From NCBI GenBank assembly GCA_022710585.1, contig JAKLGV010000008.1:1-64000 (forward strand): a DNA stretch of 64,000 nt. The letters run 5' to 3'. This stretch comes from Deltaproteobacteria bacterium. Its GTDB lineage: Bacteria > Desulfobacterota > Syntrophia > Syntrophales > Smithellaceae. Shown here piece by piece: positions 51,684 through 61,441 of this stretch; within the stretch, counting starts at the first letter, position 1; each line of letters begins with the position of its first letter. The notes under the pieces were generated by a model, which was not told the DNA's origin, ran no database searches, and saw only the letters and a program-made list of their open reading frames with translations. A program made the position numbers and the translations under genes.

Positions 51684-51914
51684 ATGAAAGAATTGATCAA
51701 GTATATTTCTCAGGCTTTGGTAGATTATCCGGATAAGGTTGAAGTGACTGAAATCGTCGGCGAACAGACATCGGTTATTGAATTGCGTGTGGCTAAAGAG
51801 GATTTGGGTAAGGTCATCGGAAAACAGGGCAGAACCGCCAAGGCGATCCGGATGATTTTAAGCGCCGCATCAGCCAAGGCTCATAAGAGGGCTGTCTTAG
51901 AAATAATTGAATAG
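51684..51914 (+). CDS. khpA: KH-domain RNA-binding protein KhpA
   Basis: A 76-residue single KH domain with the GxxG loop in [21 protein letters not shown]. KhpA works with KhpB/Jag in RNA binding and cell-size control in other bacteria. ATG 51684 sits 8 bases after GGAGG; the ATG at 51678 is too close. It stands in the conserved slot between rpsP and rimM. Confidence 0.93.
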   Translation: MKELIKYISQALVDYPDKVEVTEIVGEQTSVIELRVAKEDLGKVIGKQGRTAKAIRMILSAASAKAHKRAVLEIIE

Positions 51915-51921
51915 GCAACAA

Positions 51922-52422
51922 ATGGATCTTTTTGAGGCCGGAGAGATTGTCAGAACCCGCGGTCTCCGTGGCTGTTTGAAAGTCCTGTCTTACCTGGAGG
52001 CCGGCAGGAAGGTTCTCCCGTGTAATGTCATTTATATCGAATCGGGACCGGATCAAAGGCAACCCTACGAACTCAAAAAGATTGAACTGGCCGGCCGGGC
52101 GTTTTTCATAGAGCTGAAAGACATTCAGGACGTCGAATCGGCAAAGCCTCTAATCGGCCGCAAGGTCTACTTCCCCAAAGACATTCTGGAAAAGCTTCCG
52201 GAAGGCGAATATTACCGCCACGATATTGTCGGCATGAATGTTTATACCGGGGAAGACCAATTCATCGGCGTCATCGAATCCATTTTTTCAACCGGCAGCA
52301 ATGATGTGTATGTCTGCAAATCGGCGGGACGGGAAATTCTGCTGCCGGCCGTTTCTGATTTCATCAAACGCATTGACGTGGATGAGCGAAGAATGACGGT
52401 GGTCATTCCAGAAGGATTATAG
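51922..52422 (+). CDS. rimM: Ribosome maturation factor RimM
   Basis: A 166-residue two-domain protein: RimM N-domain ([25 protein letters not shown]) and PRC-barrel C-domain ([36 protein letters not shown]...[22 protein letters not shown]). It helps fold the 3' domain of 16S rRNA around S19. The ATG at 51922 is favoured over a TTG at 51907 that lies within khpA. trmD starts 4 bases after its stop. Confidence 0.95.
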   Translation: MDLFEAGEIVRTRGLRGCLKVLSYLEAGRKVLPCNVIYIESGPDQRQPYELKKIELAGRAFFIELKDIQDVESAKPLIGRKVYFPKDILEKLPEGEYYRHDIVGMNVYTGEDQFIGVIESIFSTGSNDVYVCKSAGREILLPAVSDFIKRIDVDERRMTVVIPEGL

Positions 52423-52426
52423 AAAA

Positions 52427-53167
52427 GTGATTCATTTTGAAATCCTCTCCATTTTCCCCGAAATGTTTGTTTCTCCCCTTGATTTCAGCCTGCTGAAAAA
52501 AGCTCAGAAAAAAAAGCTGGTGAAGATTTCTCTCCACGATATCCGCGATTGGGCAGACGATAAACACCGGATGACGGATGACGCGCCCTACGGCGGAGGA
52601 TGCGGCATGGTGATGAAGGTGGAACCGGTGGAGAAAGCTTTGGCGGAGCTCCGAAAGAAAAGGAAAACAAAACCGACGGTAATTCTGATGACGCCGCAAG
52701 GCGAGGTGCTCAATCAGAAAATCGCGGAAGAGCTTTCTGCAAAAAAAAGGATTATCATCATTTGCGGCCGCTACGAAGGCGTTGACGAGAGAATCCGGGA
52801 GCATCTTGTGGACCGGGAAATTTCCATCGGCGACTATATTCTGACCGGCGGAGAAATGGCGGCCATGGTCTTGATTGACGCGGTTTCGCGATTGATTCCC
52901 GATGTTCTGGGAAATCCCCAATCCGCGGAAAGCGAATCCTTTTCCCATGATCTTCTGGAATATCCGCAATATACAAGGCCCGCCCAATACAAAGGGTGGA
53001 AAGTTCCGGATGTACTTCTCTCCGGCCATCACGCGGACATTGAGCTGTGGCGCAAAACGGAGGCCTTGAAAAAAACCTACCGGAGGCGTCCGGATCTGCT
53101 GCAAAAAGTCAAGCTTTCGGCACAGGATAAGAAAATTCTGGATGACGCTAAATTAGACGAGATATAA
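52427..53167 (+). CDS. trmD: tRNA (guanine-N1)-methyltransferase
   Basis: A 246-residue trefoil-knot SPOUT enzyme that methylates G37 of tRNAs and so prevents frameshifts. Characteristic stretches are [72 protein letters not shown] and [21 protein letters not shown]. Starts at GTG with AAGGA lying in the end of rimM. Confidence 0.97.
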   Translation: MIHFEILSIFPEMFVSPLDFSLLKKAQKKKLVKISLHDIRDWADDKHRMTDDAPYGGGCGMVMKVEPVEKALAELRKKRKTKPTVILMTPQGEVLNQKIAEELSAKKRIIIICGRYEGVDERIREHLVDREISIGDYILTGGEMAAMVLIDAVSRLIPDVLGNPQSAESESFSHDLLEYPQYTRPAQYKGWKVPDVLLSGHHADIELWRKTEALKKTYRRRPDLLQKVKLSAQDKKILDDAKLDEI

Positions 53168-53243
53168 AGTCTTGATTTTTAGAAATTTTTAATGTATGGG
53201 TTTCGCCCTATATTCTGATGAGGCTGTAATAGTCGGAAAGCTT

Positions 53244-53798
53244 GTGCTGTATATCGTTCTTTTACATTACCCTGTCTATAACAGGGAAGGCAGGATTGTA
53301 ACGACTGCCATCGCCAATATGGATATTCACGACATCGCCAGACTGGCAAAAACCTACGCGGTTGACGGATTTTATATCGTTAATCCCGCAGCCGGACAGC
53401 GCCGGCTGGCTCTGGAAATTGTCCATCACTGGCTGAAGGGCTTCGGGGCGGGATTTAACGAAGACCGGAGAATCGCTTTTGAACTGATTCACATCCGGGG
53501 AACTCTCCGGGATGTGATCGTGGATATCAGTTCGGCAACGGGGCAATCGCCGAAGATGATCGTTACGGGTGCGAATCTCTCGGGAGAAGTCATAAGCTTT
53601 AACGAGCTCAAAAGGATTTTGAAAACCGGTCACGAGCCTTACATGCTTGTTTTCGGCACGGGATCGGGCATAGCCGGGGAGATTTGTGAAAGGGCCGATT
53701 ACCGGCTGGAGCCGATAAAAGGGGTGACGGATTACAATCACCTGTCCGTCCGGTCGGCCGCGGCCATCATTATGGACAGATTGAAAGGCATGAATTAA
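53244..53798 (+). CDS. SPOUT-superfamily RNA methyltransferase (trmD-rplS linked)
   Basis: A 184-residue protein beginning [37 protein letters not shown], with [24 protein letters not shown] and [46 protein letters not shown]. This is the RNA_Me_trans (SPOUT fold) family found almost solely between trmD and rplS in Desulfobacterota and Aquificales. The target nucleotide is not established. I set the start at GTG 53244 to match the family; an ATG at 53196 would add 16 residues without a ribosome site. Confidence 0.85.
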   Translation: MLYIVLLHYPVYNREGRIVTTAIANMDIHDIARLAKTYAVDGFYIVNPAAGQRRLALEIVHHWLKGFGAGFNEDRRIAFELIHIRGTLRDVIVDISSATGQSPKMIVTGANLSGEVISFNELKRILKTGHEPYMLVFGTGSGIAGEICERADYRLEPIKGVTDYNHLSVRSAAAIIMDRLKGMN

Positions 53799-53827
53799 AA
53801 AATAAGCAATTTTGCAGGAGGAAATAT

Positions 53828-54175
53828 ATGAACGTTCTGGAAATGATTGAAAGAGAACATATGAGAGGTGACATTCCGGGTTTTAAAACCGGTGATACCG
53901 TTAAGGTTTATGTGCGCATTATTGAAGGGCAGAAACAGAGAATTCAGGCTTTTGAAGGCGTTGTTATCCGCAAAAGAGGTACCCAGAGCCGCGCTAATTT
54001 CACGGTAAGAAAAGTTTCCTACGGCGTCGGCGTCGAAAGAACCTTCCCGCTGCATTCACCGATCATTGAGCAGATTGAAGTCATCACCAGAGGTAAGGTG
54101 CGCCAGTCGCGTCTTTATTATTTGCGCGAACTGCGGGGCAAGAAAGCCAGAATTAAAGAAGCGGCCAAACAGTAA
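53828..54175 (+). CDS. rplS: 50S ribosomal protein L19
   Basis: A 115-residue L19 with [84 protein letters not shown]. It lies at the 30S-50S interface. Ribosome site GGAGG. Usual place after the trmD group. Confidence 0.98.
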   Translation: MNVLEMIEREHMRGDIPGFKTGDTVKVYVRIIEGQKQRIQAFEGVVIRKRGTQSRANFTVRKVSYGVGVERTFPLHSPIIEQIEVITRGKVRQSRLYYLRELRGKKARIKEAAKQ

Positions 54176-54228
54176 GTCTTAAAGGAACTGAAGATTTTTT
54201 AATTGCGGGAAGCTTCCCTTTTTTTAGA

Positions 54229-54846
54229 ATGAATACTTTTGAAAAAATCGCCCGCAAAGACGGCTATCAGCTTGTCGCCGGAGTTGATGAGGCGGGCAGG
54301 GGACCCTTGGCCGGCCCTGTCGTCGCCGCCGCAGTGATTTTTCCGCCCGATTATCTGAATGCCGAAATCAATGATTCCAAGCAGCTTTCGGCGTCAAAAA
54401 GAGAAAAGCTCTACGCAGTCATCGAGCACGATGCGGTGGCTGTCGGCCTGCGGGTGATTGACGCCGATGTCATTGACAACGTCAATATCCTCCAGGCCTC
54501 CCTGGGCGCCATGCGCGAAGCCGTGTTGGAGCTTTCCGCGTCTCCGGATTTTCTTCTGGTGGACGGCGTCCACCGCATTCCCATCATCACGCCGCAAAAA
54601 CCCATCGTGAAAGGAGACAGCCTCAGCATTTCAATTGCCGCCGCGTCCATTATTGCCAAAGTGACGCGCGACCGCATTATGGAAATGTATCACCGCCAGT
54701 TTCCACACTACAATTTTCAAAAGAATAAAGGGTATGGAACGAAAGAGCACATCCGGGCGATCCAACAATACGGCATCTGCAAGATTCACCGCAAATCCTT
54801 TCACGTCAAAAACCTGAAGCAGTCCTGCTTTGATTTCCATGCTTAA
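54229..54846 (+). CDS. rnhB: Ribonuclease HII
   Basis: A 205-residue RNase HII that removes ribonucleotides from RNA-DNA hybrids and misincorporated single ribonucleotides. The catalytic DEG-D signatures are VAGVDEAGRGPLAGPVVAAAVI (Asp-Glu near 19-20) and DFLLVDG, with IIAKVTRDRIMEMYH and GYGTKEHIRAI. Its end overlaps the next gene by 8 bases. Confidence 0.96.
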   Translation: MNTFEKIARKDGYQLVAGVDEAGRGPLAGPVVAAAVIFPPDYLNAEINDSKQLSASKREKLYAVIEHDAVAVGLRVIDADVIDNVNILQASLGAMREAVLELSASPDFLLVDGVHRIPIITPQKPIVKGDSLSISIAAASIIAKVTRDRIMEMYHRQFPHYNFQKNKGYGTKEHIRAIQQYGICKIHRKSFHVKNLKQSCFDFHA

Positions 54847-55219
54847 ACCGAAAAACATGGTCAGGATCATGACCGGCCGCAGAGGCGAAGCCATCGCCGC
54901 CGATTATCTGAAGAAACACGGCTACGAGATTCTGGAGACAAATTTTCGCTGTCCTCTGGGGGAGCTTGACATCATCGCGCGCGACGGGGAAGACCTTGTT
55001 TTTCTCGAAGTGAAAACCCGAAAGTCCGAGAGGCTGGGCTATCCTGAAGAGGCAGTGGACGCCAAAAAGCAGAAAAAGATTTCACGGTTGGCTTCATTTT
55101 ATCTGCAAATGAAAAATTTAAGCGGCTCCCGGGCGCGTTTTGATGTGGTTGCCGTCACGCTGTCCGAAGCGTCCGGCGACGTAAAGATAATTAAAAACGC
55201 CTTCGACTTTGTGGATTAA
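54839..55219 (+). CDS. UPF0102 (YraN) endonuclease-like protein
   Basis: A 126-residue protein with the restriction-endonuclease-like core LGELDIIARDGEDLVFLEVKTRKS (Asp and ExK typical of PD-(D/E)xK nucleases) and RGEAIAADYLKKHGYEILETNFR. The biological role is not established, though it constantly follows rnhB. Starts at 54857 or 54869 are also possible; MTGRRGEAIA at 54869 matches many relatives. It converges on ugd. Confidence 0.88.
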   Translation: MLKPKNMVRIMTGRRGEAIAADYLKKHGYEILETNFRCPLGELDIIARDGEDLVFLEVKTRKSERLGYPEEAVDAKKQKKISRLASFYLQMKNLSGSRARFDVVAVTLSEASGDVKIIKNAFDFVD

Positions 55220-55225
55220 CAAAAC

Positions 55226-56623
55226 TCATAGGTGCGTCAGGGCCGGTTTTCCGATCGCGTAAACATTAAAGCCGATGGCAAAGCATTTTTCGCGGTCAAC
55301 GATATTGCGGCCGTCAAAGATAAACGCCGGCTTGGTCATCGAGCGGTATATTTTTTTGTAATCCAGCATCCGGTATAAAGACCAGTCAGTCAGCACCACC
55401 AGCGCGTGGCATCCCCTGGCCGCTTCGTAAGGGTCTTCAATAAATTGCACATTTCCTTCCGCGCCGGAAAGATCCGCGGCGGCGTTTTTCAAGGCCCGGG
55501 GATCGGAGATCACCAGTTCAGCCTTTTCCGACAGCAGCTTTTGGGTGATGTAGATAGCCGGGCTCTCGCGGGTGTCGCTCGTGTCGGCCTTGAAAGCGAA
55601 ACCCAGAATACAGATTCTTTTGCCCGCCAGGGTATGAAACATGCTGTGCAGCATCGCCGCGATAAAGCGCTGCTGCTGGTATTCATTAATTTTAACGACG
55701 CTCTCCCAGTAGGCGGCCACTTCGTCCAGGCCGTAGTGCCGGCATAAATAAACCAGGTTGAGGATATCCTTTTTAAAGCAGGACCCGCCGAAGCCGATGC
55801 CGGCGTTTAAAAATTTCCGGCCGATGCGGTCATCTGTGCCCACGGCTCTGGCGACTTCGGAAATGTCCGCGTCCGTCTTTTCGCAGAGCGCGGAAATGGA
55901 ATTGATGGAGGAGACCCGTTGAGCGAGAAAGGCGTTGGCTACCAGTTTGGACAGTTCGCTGCTCCAGATGTTGGAGGTGATGATTTTACTGGATGGAATC
56001 CAGCGCTGATAAATTTCAGTTAATTCCGTCCGGGCTTTCAGACCGCTTTTTGTTTCATGCGAGCCGATCAGCACGCGGTCGGGATTTTCCAGATCGTTGA
56101 TCGCGGAGCCTTCGGCCATAAACTCCGGGTTGGACAGGACTTCAAATTTTATTTTTCCTCTGGAAGATGAGAGGATTTTTTCCATCGCCAGGGCTGTTTT
56201 TACCGGCAGTGTGCACTTCTCGATCACGATTTTTGAGGATCGCGAATGCTTTAAAATCTGCCGTGCGGTTTTTTCCCAGTACTGCAGATCCGCAGCCATA
56301 TGGGCGCCCGCTCCGTAATTTTTGGTCGGCGTGTTGACGCAAACAAAAATGATGTCATTTTCCCGAATCTGATTTTCGATATCCGTGCTGAAGAATAAAT
56401 TTTTGCCCCGCCTTTTTTTTATGATGTCTTCGAGCCCCGGCTCGTAAAAGGGAAGCTGCGGGGAATTCCAGGCGTCGATGCGTTCGGAATTGACATCCAC
56501 CACGGTCACCCGGTAATCAGGACATTTAAAGGCGATCATGGCCATGGAAGGACCACCTACATAGCCGGCGCCGATACAAAGAATTTTCTTTTTAAAGTTC
56601 ATTCGATTTTTAGTCTCCATCAT
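55226..56623 (-). CDS. ugd: UDP-glucose 6-dehydrogenase, animal-like type
   Basis: A 465-residue dehydrogenase that makes UDP-glucuronate with two NAD. The NAD site is CIGAGYVGGPSMAMIA, and the catalytic Cys lies in GFGGSCFKKDILNLVYLC. Stretches such as VTVVDVNSERIDAWNS, LPFYEPGLEDII, NLFFSTDIE, VSSINSISALCE and LGFAFKADTSDTRES closely track the animal and plant enzymes rather than the short bacterial Ugd; this includes the long C-terminal domain. An ATG at 56602 (MNFKKKIL) is an alternative start. It follows uxs in the operon. Confidence 0.95.
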   Translation of the reverse strand: MMETKNRMNFKKKILCIGAGYVGGPSMAMIAFKCPDYRVTVVDVNSERIDAWNSPQLPFYEPGLEDIIKKRRGKNLFFSTDIENQIRENDIIFVCVNTPTKNYGAGAHMAADLQYWEKTARQILKHSRSSKIVIEKCTLPVKTALAMEKILSSSRGKIKFEVLSNPEFMAEGSAINDLENPDRVLIGSHETKSGLKARTELTEIYQRWIPSSKIITSNIWSSELSKLVANAFLAQRVSSINSISALCEKTDADISEVARAVGTDDRIGRKFLNAGIGFGGSCFKKDILNLVYLCRHYGLDEVAAYWESVVKINEYQQQRFIAAMLHSMFHTLAGKRICILGFAFKADTSDTRESPAIYITQKLLSEKAELVISDPRALKNAAADLSGAEGNVQFIEDPYEAARGCHALVVLTDWSLYRMLDYKKIYRSMTKPAFIFDGRNIVDREKCFAIGFNVYAIGKPALTHL

Positions 56624-56626
56624 GAT

Positions 56627-57568
56627 TTATAATTTTTCCAGCGCGCCGCGAAAATATTCTATTGTCTTTAATAAGCCGTCTTCCAGAGGGGTTGTCGGCT
56701 GCCATCCCAGTTTTTCCGTCGCCAGACGGATATCCGGTCTTCTCTGAGCGGGATCATCCGACGGCAACGGCAGAAATTCAATTTCCGAACGGCTGCCGGT
56801 CAGTTGAATGACCAGCTTTGCCAACTGCATAATCGTAAATTCACCCGGGTTGCCGATGTTCACGGGACCGAAGAAGTCGTCTTCCGCGTTCATCATCCGG
56901 ATGAGCCCGTCAATTAAATCATCCACGTAACAGAAAGAGCGTGTATGAGAGCCGTCGCCGTAGATGGTGATCTTTTTGTTCTGCAGCGCCTGAATGATAA
57001 AATTGCTGACAACACGGCCGTCATTTAATGCCATCCGGGGGCCGTAGGTATTGAAGATGCGGACGATCTTTGTGGTGACGGCATTCTGGCGGCGGTAATC
57101 CATCATCAGGCATTCCGCCGCTCTTTTTCCTTCATCATAGCAGCTGCGGATGCCGATGGGATTCACTTTTCCCCAATAGGCTTCGTTTTGCGGATGCACT
57201 TCCGGATCGCCGTATATTTCCGATGTGGATGCCTGAAGCACTTTCGCCTTCGTCCTTTTGGCCATGCCCAGAACATTGATGGCGCCCATCACGCTGGTTT
57301 TGATGGTTTTAATCGGGTTGTATTGATAATGAACGGGCGATGCCGGACAGGCCAGATTATAGATCTCGTCAACTTCCAGATAAATGGGATTGATGATGTC
57401 GTGGCGAATCAATTCAAAACGCGGTATCGTCAGAAGATGGACAATGTTATTTTTGTTGCCCGTAAAGAAATTATCCAGACAGATAATATCGTGGCCTTCG
57501 CGCAGCAGTTTTTCGCAGAGGTGAGAACCTAGAAATCCGGCTCCTCCTGTAATCAGTATGCGTTTCAT
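56627..57568 (-). CDS. UDP-glucuronate decarboxylase (UDP-xylose synthase)
   Basis: A 313-residue short-chain dehydrogenase that turns UDP-glucuronate into UDP-xylose through a 4-keto intermediate. It shows [80 protein letters not shown] and [11 protein letters not shown] with the catalytic Tyr and Lys. These are hallmark UXS strings. The ATG at 57568 gives MKRILITGG. The gene precedes ugd, whose product is its substrate, in one transcript from the promoter at 57605-57633. Confidence 0.94.
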   Translation of the reverse strand: MKRILITGGAGFLGSHLCEKLLREGHDIICLDNFFTGNKNNIVHLLTIPRFELIRHDIINPIYLEVDEIYNLACPASPVHYQYNPIKTIKTSVMGAINVLGMAKRTKAKVLQASTSEIYGDPEVHPQNEAYWGKVNPIGIRSCYDEGKRAAECLMMDYRRQNAVTTKIVRIFNTYGPRMALNDGRVVSNFIIQALQNKKITIYGDGSHTRSFCYVDDLIDGLIRMMNAEDDFFGPVNIGNPGEFTIMQLAKLVIQLTGSRSEIEFLPLPSDDPAQRRPDIRLATEKLGWQPTTPLEDGLLKTIEYFRGALEKL

Positions 57569-57604
57569 ATGCTTTTTGCTTACAACATTTAAAAATTTTT
57601 TTCT

Positions 57605-57633
57605 ATTAAAATGATAAATATTCCTTATGTCAA
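57605..57633 (-). promoter_or_regulatory. Promoter of the uxs-ugd operon
   Basis: On the minus strand TTGACA (57633-57628) and TTTAAT (57610-57605) are 17 bases apart (6/6 and 5/6 of consensus). The uxs start codon at 57568 is 37 bases beyond. Confidence 0.6.
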
Positions 57634-57765
57634 CGGTAATCATTTTGCCGGAATGATCTTACGGCCTGTTATTCTGACATATCCCTTGAAGTGTTTGAAT
57701 CTCTGTGGTAGGGATTTTCAAAATTTAAAATTTGTGATTGAGGGCAACTGTTTAAGGAAGTGCGT

Positions 57766-58092
57766 ATGGATTCAAATTCCATCATCAAAGACAACAAAAA
57801 AATCTATGATCTGACCGATGTGTCCACGGATGCGGAAAATGGAAACACTCAGGAGGTCATCATCGTTGACGGCCGCGGTTATGAAAAGAGTAATTTTGAG
57901 CAGGAAGAAGTCTTTACCCTGTTGGATGTCGTTGACGATCCCCAAGCCAGAGAGAATTTATACAAAGAGATTCTAAAAAGATCCGAGGCCGTCGTTGAAA
58001 GAATCGCCCGACAGGTAGTTCCAGAAATAGCCGAAAAAATGATCAGGGCGGAAATTGAAAAAATTAAGAAAGAGACTGAAACGGAGCAGTAA
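57766..58092 (+). CDS. Small helical protein with PopZ-like C-terminus
   Basis: A 108-residue acidic protein without signal or membrane helix. The N-terminal half contains VIIVDGRGYEKSNFEQEEVFTLLDVV. The C-terminal half is helical, and RSEAVVERIARQVVPEIAEKMIRAEIEKIKKE repeats the pattern of the C-terminal tails attached to certain response regulators and PopZ-related proteins in Desulfobacterota. It may mediate oligomerisation or polar scaffolding, but that is a guess from pattern. ATG 57766 has GGAAG upstream. It lies between the uxs promoter region and pgsA, 73 bases before the latter. Confidence 0.7.
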   Translation: MDSNSIIKDNKKIYDLTDVSTDAENGNTQEVIIVDGRGYEKSNFEQEEVFTLLDVVDDPQARENLYKEILKRSEAVVERIARQVVPEIAEKMIRAEIEKIKKETETEQ

Positions 58093-58165
58093 CGGGGCGG
58101 CAAATATTTTAAAATTGCTTAACCGAAAATCCACACACGGGATAAAATTTTAAACAAACAATCGC

Positions 58166-58711
58166 ATGAATATACCTAATTTTTTATCTTTATTAAGAAT
58201 TATTCTGGTCCCCGCCATCGTCATATTCCTGATTCAAAACGAATATACCAAGGCATTAATCACTTTTATTGCCGCGGGTCTGACGGATGCCATGGACGGC
58301 ACGCTGGCCAGGGTGCTGAAGCAGCAAACCGAGTTAGGGGCGTTTCTGGATCCTCTGGCGGATAAGATCCTTTTGTCGACCAGCTTTATCACGCTGTCCA
58401 TCTTCGGCTTGATTCCCGGCTGGCTGACGGTCATCGTCATCAGCAGGGATATCATTATCCTGATGGGCATCATGACATTGTCCATGATGTCCATAAGTTA
58501 TGAAATTAAACCGGTTTTCGTCAGCAAAGTCACCACGGGTCTGCAAATCGGCACCGTTTTTCTGGCGCTGTTTCTGAAGTCTTTTACCTCCGAGCTGATC
58601 AATTATTACGACGTTGTGAAGATTGTCTCCTGGCTGACCGCTTCCTTTACAATTCTGTCCGGTCTTGTTTATATCTATAAAGGCATTAAGATCCTGAATC
58701 AGCAATCTTAA
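58166..58711 (+). CDS. pgsA: CDP-diacylglycerol-glycerol-3-phosphate phosphatidyltransferase
   Basis: A 181-residue membrane enzyme with five or six helices. The CDP-alcohol phosphotransferase signature is complete: TDAMDGTLARVLKQQTELGAFLDPLADK, i.e. DxxDGxxAR...GxxxDxxxD. It makes phosphatidylglycerol phosphate, the first step to phosphatidylglycerol and cardiolipin. Length and N-terminus (MNIPNFLSLLRIILVPAIVI) are normal. The closely related phosphatidylserine/CDP-alcohol enzymes are less likely given size and start. Confidence 0.92.
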   Translation: MNIPNFLSLLRIILVPAIVIFLIQNEYTKALITFIAAGLTDAMDGTLARVLKQQTELGAFLDPLADKILLSTSFITLSIFGLIPGWLTVIVISRDIIILMGIMTLSMMSISYEIKPVFVSKVTTGLQIGTVFLALFLKSFTSELINYYDVVKIVSWLTASFTILSGLVYIYKGIKILNQQS

Positions 58712-58739
58712 AAATAAGCTAATATATAAGATATTTAGC

Positions 58740-58768
58740 TTGACACGATCGCATTTTGCTGCTAATTA
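58740..58768 (+). promoter_or_regulatory. Promoter of the tRNA-Val gene
   Basis: TTGACA (58740-58745) and TAATTA (58763-58768) are 17 bases apart. Transcription would begin near 58775, leaving a short 5' leader before the tRNA at 58798. Confidence 0.55.
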
Positions 58769-58797
58769 GCCAACCCTAAATTGACTGGCGTTTGCAT

Positions 58798-58872
58798 AGG
58801 CAAGTAGCTCAGGGGGAGAGCGCCATCCTGACGCGGTGGATGTCCAGGGTTCAAATCCCTGCTTGCCTACCA
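58798..58872 (+). tRNA. tRNA-Val (anticodon GAC)
   Basis: A complete 75-base cloverleaf with encoded CCA. Acceptor AGGCAAG pairs with CTTGCCT (7/7); D stem GCTC/GAGC; anticodon stem CCATC/GGTGG with loop CTGACGC, anticodon GAC at 58830-58832; T stem CAGGG/CCCTG with loop TTCAAAT. The discriminator is A, as expected for tRNA-Val. It reads GUC and GUU codons. Confidence 0.97.
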
Positions 58873-58907
58873 TTTTTTGTTAGAGAAAAGTCTCCAGTTA
58901 TATGCTT

Positions 58908-58938
58908 AAAGGGCATCAGCAAGACAGTGATGCCCTTT
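58908..58938 (+). terminator. Hairpin between tRNA-Val and thrS
   Basis: AAAGGGCATCA (58908-58918) and TGATGCCCTTT (58928-58938) form an 11-bp perfect stem with a 9-base loop, then AAAAATT. The U run is short, so it may end the tRNA transcript partially or be a processing or regulatory stem just before thrS at 58960. No T-box or tRNA-Thr-like element was found. Confidence 0.5.
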
Positions 58939-58959
58939 AAAAATTAAGATGGATGTTTT

Positions 58960-60873
58960 ATGGATATTAAAATTTTATTTCCTGACAGCAAAGAAATCTC
59001 CTTTCCGTCCGGCACGACGGCCGCCGAAGCCGTTAAAGCGTGGAGCGGGGACACACTCCCTCATTGGGTTGCGGTAAAAATCAATAAGCAGCCTGTTGAT
59101 TTATCCTATCCGATTCAGGGAGATGCCCGAGTGGAGGGGATAGACATCGCTTCGACCGAAGGCCTGTCAATCCTGCGCCACAGCATATCGCACGTAATGG
59201 CGCAGGCCGTGCAGGACGTTTTCCCCGGCGCCAAAGTCAGCATCGGGCCCTCCATCGAAGACGGATTCTATTATGATTTTGAGTATAAAGAGCCGTTCAC
59301 CGTTGATGATTTCGACAAGATTGAGAAGCGGATGAAGGAAATTGTTGCCGCCGATAATCCTTTCATCAGAGAGGAACTGCCGCGCGCATCAGCCGTAAAA
59401 TTATTTGAAGAAAGAAGCGAGAATTACAAGGTCGAACTGATTAATGACCTCCCGGAAGACATCAAAGTGGTCAGCATCTATAAACAGGGAGGCTACATTG
59501 ATCTGTGCCGGGGTCCGCATATACCTTCTACCGGCATCATTAAAGCCTTCAAGTTGTTGAGTGTCGCCGGAGCCTACTGGCGCGGCAATGAAAAAAATCA
59601 GATGCTGCAGCGCATTTATGGCACCGGCTTTGCCAATGAAAATGAGCTCCAGGATTATCTCACACTGCTGGAAGAGGCGAAGAAGAGAGATCATCGTCGG
59701 TTGGGCAGGGAGCTTGATCTCTTCCAGGTCAATGAGGAAGCCGGCGCGGGTCTGATTATTTTTCATCCCAAAGGCATGATGCTGCGCTATCTGATTGAAG
59801 ACTGGGAGAAGAAGGAACATCTCAAACGCGGCTATGATATGGTCATGGGACCGCAGATTCTGAAAGCGGACCTCTGGAAAAAATCCGGCCATTTTGATCA
59901 TTATCGCGACAATATGTATTTTACGGAAGTGGACGAACAGGATTACGGCATCAAGCCCATGAATTGTCTGTCGCATATGCTCATTTATAAATCAAAAATC
60001 AGAAGTTATCGCGACCTGCCGCTGCGCTATTTTGAACTGGGCACGGTGCACCGCCACGAGAAAACAGGTGTTTTGCACGGACTATTGAGGGTGCGCCAGT
60101 TTACGCAGGATGATGCGCACATCCTCTGCACACCTGAGCAGTTGAATTCGGAAATCATCGCCATTGCCGACTTCGTCAAATATGCCATGAAAATCTTCGG
60201 ATTTGAATATGAAGTGGAATTGAGCACGAGGCCCGAAAATTCCATCGGTTCGGATGCCGATTGGGAGCTGGCCACCTCGGCTCTGGAAAATGCTCTCAAG
60301 GACAACAACATTTCTTATGAAGTCAACGAGGGCGACGGCGCTTTTTACGGGCCTAAAATCGATTTTAAGCTCAAGGATGTTTTGAAGCGTAAATGGCAGT
60401 GCGCCACCATTCAATGCGACTTTACGCTTCCGGAACGATTCGATCTGCATTACATCGGAGCGGACGGAGAAAAACACCGGCCGGTCATGCTGCACCGGGT
60501 TATACTGGGAAGCATCGAACGCTTCATCGGCGTTCTGATCGAGCATTACGCGGGAGCTTTTCCCGTCTGGCTGTCGCCCACGCAGTGCATCCTGCTGACG
60601 GTCACCGACAAGCATATCCCATACGCCCAGACGGTTCACGACCGGCTGATCGAAGCCGGCATCCGTTCGGAGAGATATTTCGACAATGAAAAACTTGGGT
60701 ATAAGATCCGTCAGGCGCAGATGCAGAAGATTCCCTATATGCTGGTGATCGGCGATAAGGAAGTGGAAGCGGGCACGGTGGCGCCGCGATCCCGTGACGG
60801 CAAGAATATGGGATCCATCGCCGTTGATGAGTTTATCAATATGATCAAAGACCAGTGTGAGAAGAAACAGTAG
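58960..60873 (+). CDS. thrS: Threonyl-tRNA synthetase
   Basis: A 637-residue class II synthetase with all domains: TGS (residues 1-62), editing domain ([37 protein letters not shown]-x3-H, and [12 protein letters not shown]), catalytic core with motif 2 [36 protein letters not shown], motif 3 [22 protein letters not shown], and the anticodon domain. It heads thrS-infC-rpmI-rplT-pheS-pheT, the same order as in E. coli. Confidence 0.97.
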   Translation: MDIKILFPDSKEISFPSGTTAAEAVKAWSGDTLPHWVAVKINKQPVDLSYPIQGDARVEGIDIASTEGLSILRHSISHVMAQAVQDVFPGAKVSIGPSIEDGFYYDFEYKEPFTVDDFDKIEKRMKEIVAADNPFIREELPRASAVKLFEERSENYKVELINDLPEDIKVVSIYKQGGYIDLCRGPHIPSTGIIKAFKLLSVAGAYWRGNEKNQMLQRIYGTGFANENELQDYLTLLEEAKKRDHRRLGRELDLFQVNEEAGAGLIIFHPKGMMLRYLIEDWEKKEHLKRGYDMVMGPQILKADLWKKSGHFDHYRDNMYFTEVDEQDYGIKPMNCLSHMLIYKSKIRSYRDLPLRYFELGTVHRHEKTGVLHGLLRVRQFTQDDAHILCTPEQLNSEIIAIADFVKYAMKIFGFEYEVELSTRPENSIGSDADWELATSALENALKDNNISYEVNEGDGAFYGPKIDFKLKDVLKRKWQCATIQCDFTLPERFDLHYIGADGEKHRPVMLHRVILGSIERFIGVLIEHYAGAFPVWLSPTQCILLTVTDKHIPYAQTVHDRLIEAGIRSERYFDNEKLGYKIRQAQMQKIPYMLVIGDKEVEAGTVAPRSRDGKNMGSIAVDEFINMIKDQCEKKQ

Positions 60874-60910
60874 AAATTAATTTCAATCAATCATGTTCAG
60901 GAGGTGACCC

Positions 60911-61423
60911 ATAGTAAAGGATCTGAGAATCAACAGAGAAATAAAATCCGCCAGCGTCAGAGTCATCAGCGACGACGGAAAACAGCTCGGCGTTCTGCCC
61001 ATGGAAGAAGCGCTGGCCAAGGCGGAGGAAGCTGGTCTGGATCTGGTGGAAGTATCATCATCCGGCGATACGCCTGTCTGCAAAATCATGGATTACGGCA
61101 AGTATCGCTACAAGCAGAATAAAAAATTGCATGATGCCCGGAAGAGCCAGACGATCATTCAAGTTAAAGAAATTAAATTGAAGCCCAAAACGGAAGATCA
61201 TGACGTGCAGGTCAAGGTGAAGCATATCCGGAAGTTTTTAAGCAATCATGATAAAGTCAAGGTTTCAATGCTGTTCAGGGGAAGGGAAATTGCTTTCACC
61301 GATATCGGGCGAAAGCTGATGGAGAAGGTACGAAACGAACTGGCCAATGATTGTGTGATTGATCAGGAGCCCAGATTGGAAGGACGCAATATGGTGATGA
61401 TTTTGTCACCGAAAAAACAATAA
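60911..61423 (+). CDS. infC: Translation initiation factor IF-3 (AUA start)
   Basis: A 170-residue IF-3 that keeps ribosomal subunits apart and proofs initiator tRNA. It shows KDLRINREIKSASVRVI at the N-terminus and VEVSSSGDTPVCKIMDYGKYRYKQ, then the C-domain KVSMLFRGREIAFTDIGRKLMEKV. The conserved N-terminal region extends upstream of the first ATG, up to ATA at 60911, which stands three bases after the very strong site AGGAGGTGA. A rare AUA (or AUU-like) start is a known feature of infC and lets IF-3 repress its own synthesis. The next in-frame ATG (61001) would delete the conserved start. Confidence 0.93.
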   Translation: MVKDLRINREIKSASVRVISDDGKQLGVLPMEEALAKAEEAGLDLVEVSSSGDTPVCKIMDYGKYRYKQNKKLHDARKSQTIIQVKEIKLKPKTEDHDVQVKVKHIRKFLSNHDKVKVSMLFRGREIAFTDIGRKLMEKVRNELANDCVIDQEPRLEGRNMVMILSPKKQ

Positions 61424-61441
61424 GTAAAGGAAGATAAGAAA

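Noticed and set aside
57611..57814. 67-codon plus-strand frame before the PopZ-like gene
   Set aside because: It covers the uxs promoter region, has no ribosome site, and overlaps the better supported start at 57766.
58873..58959. T-box or threonine attenuator before thrS
   Set aside because: Only a simple hairpin is present; there is no T-box sequence or tRNA-Thr anticodon mimic.
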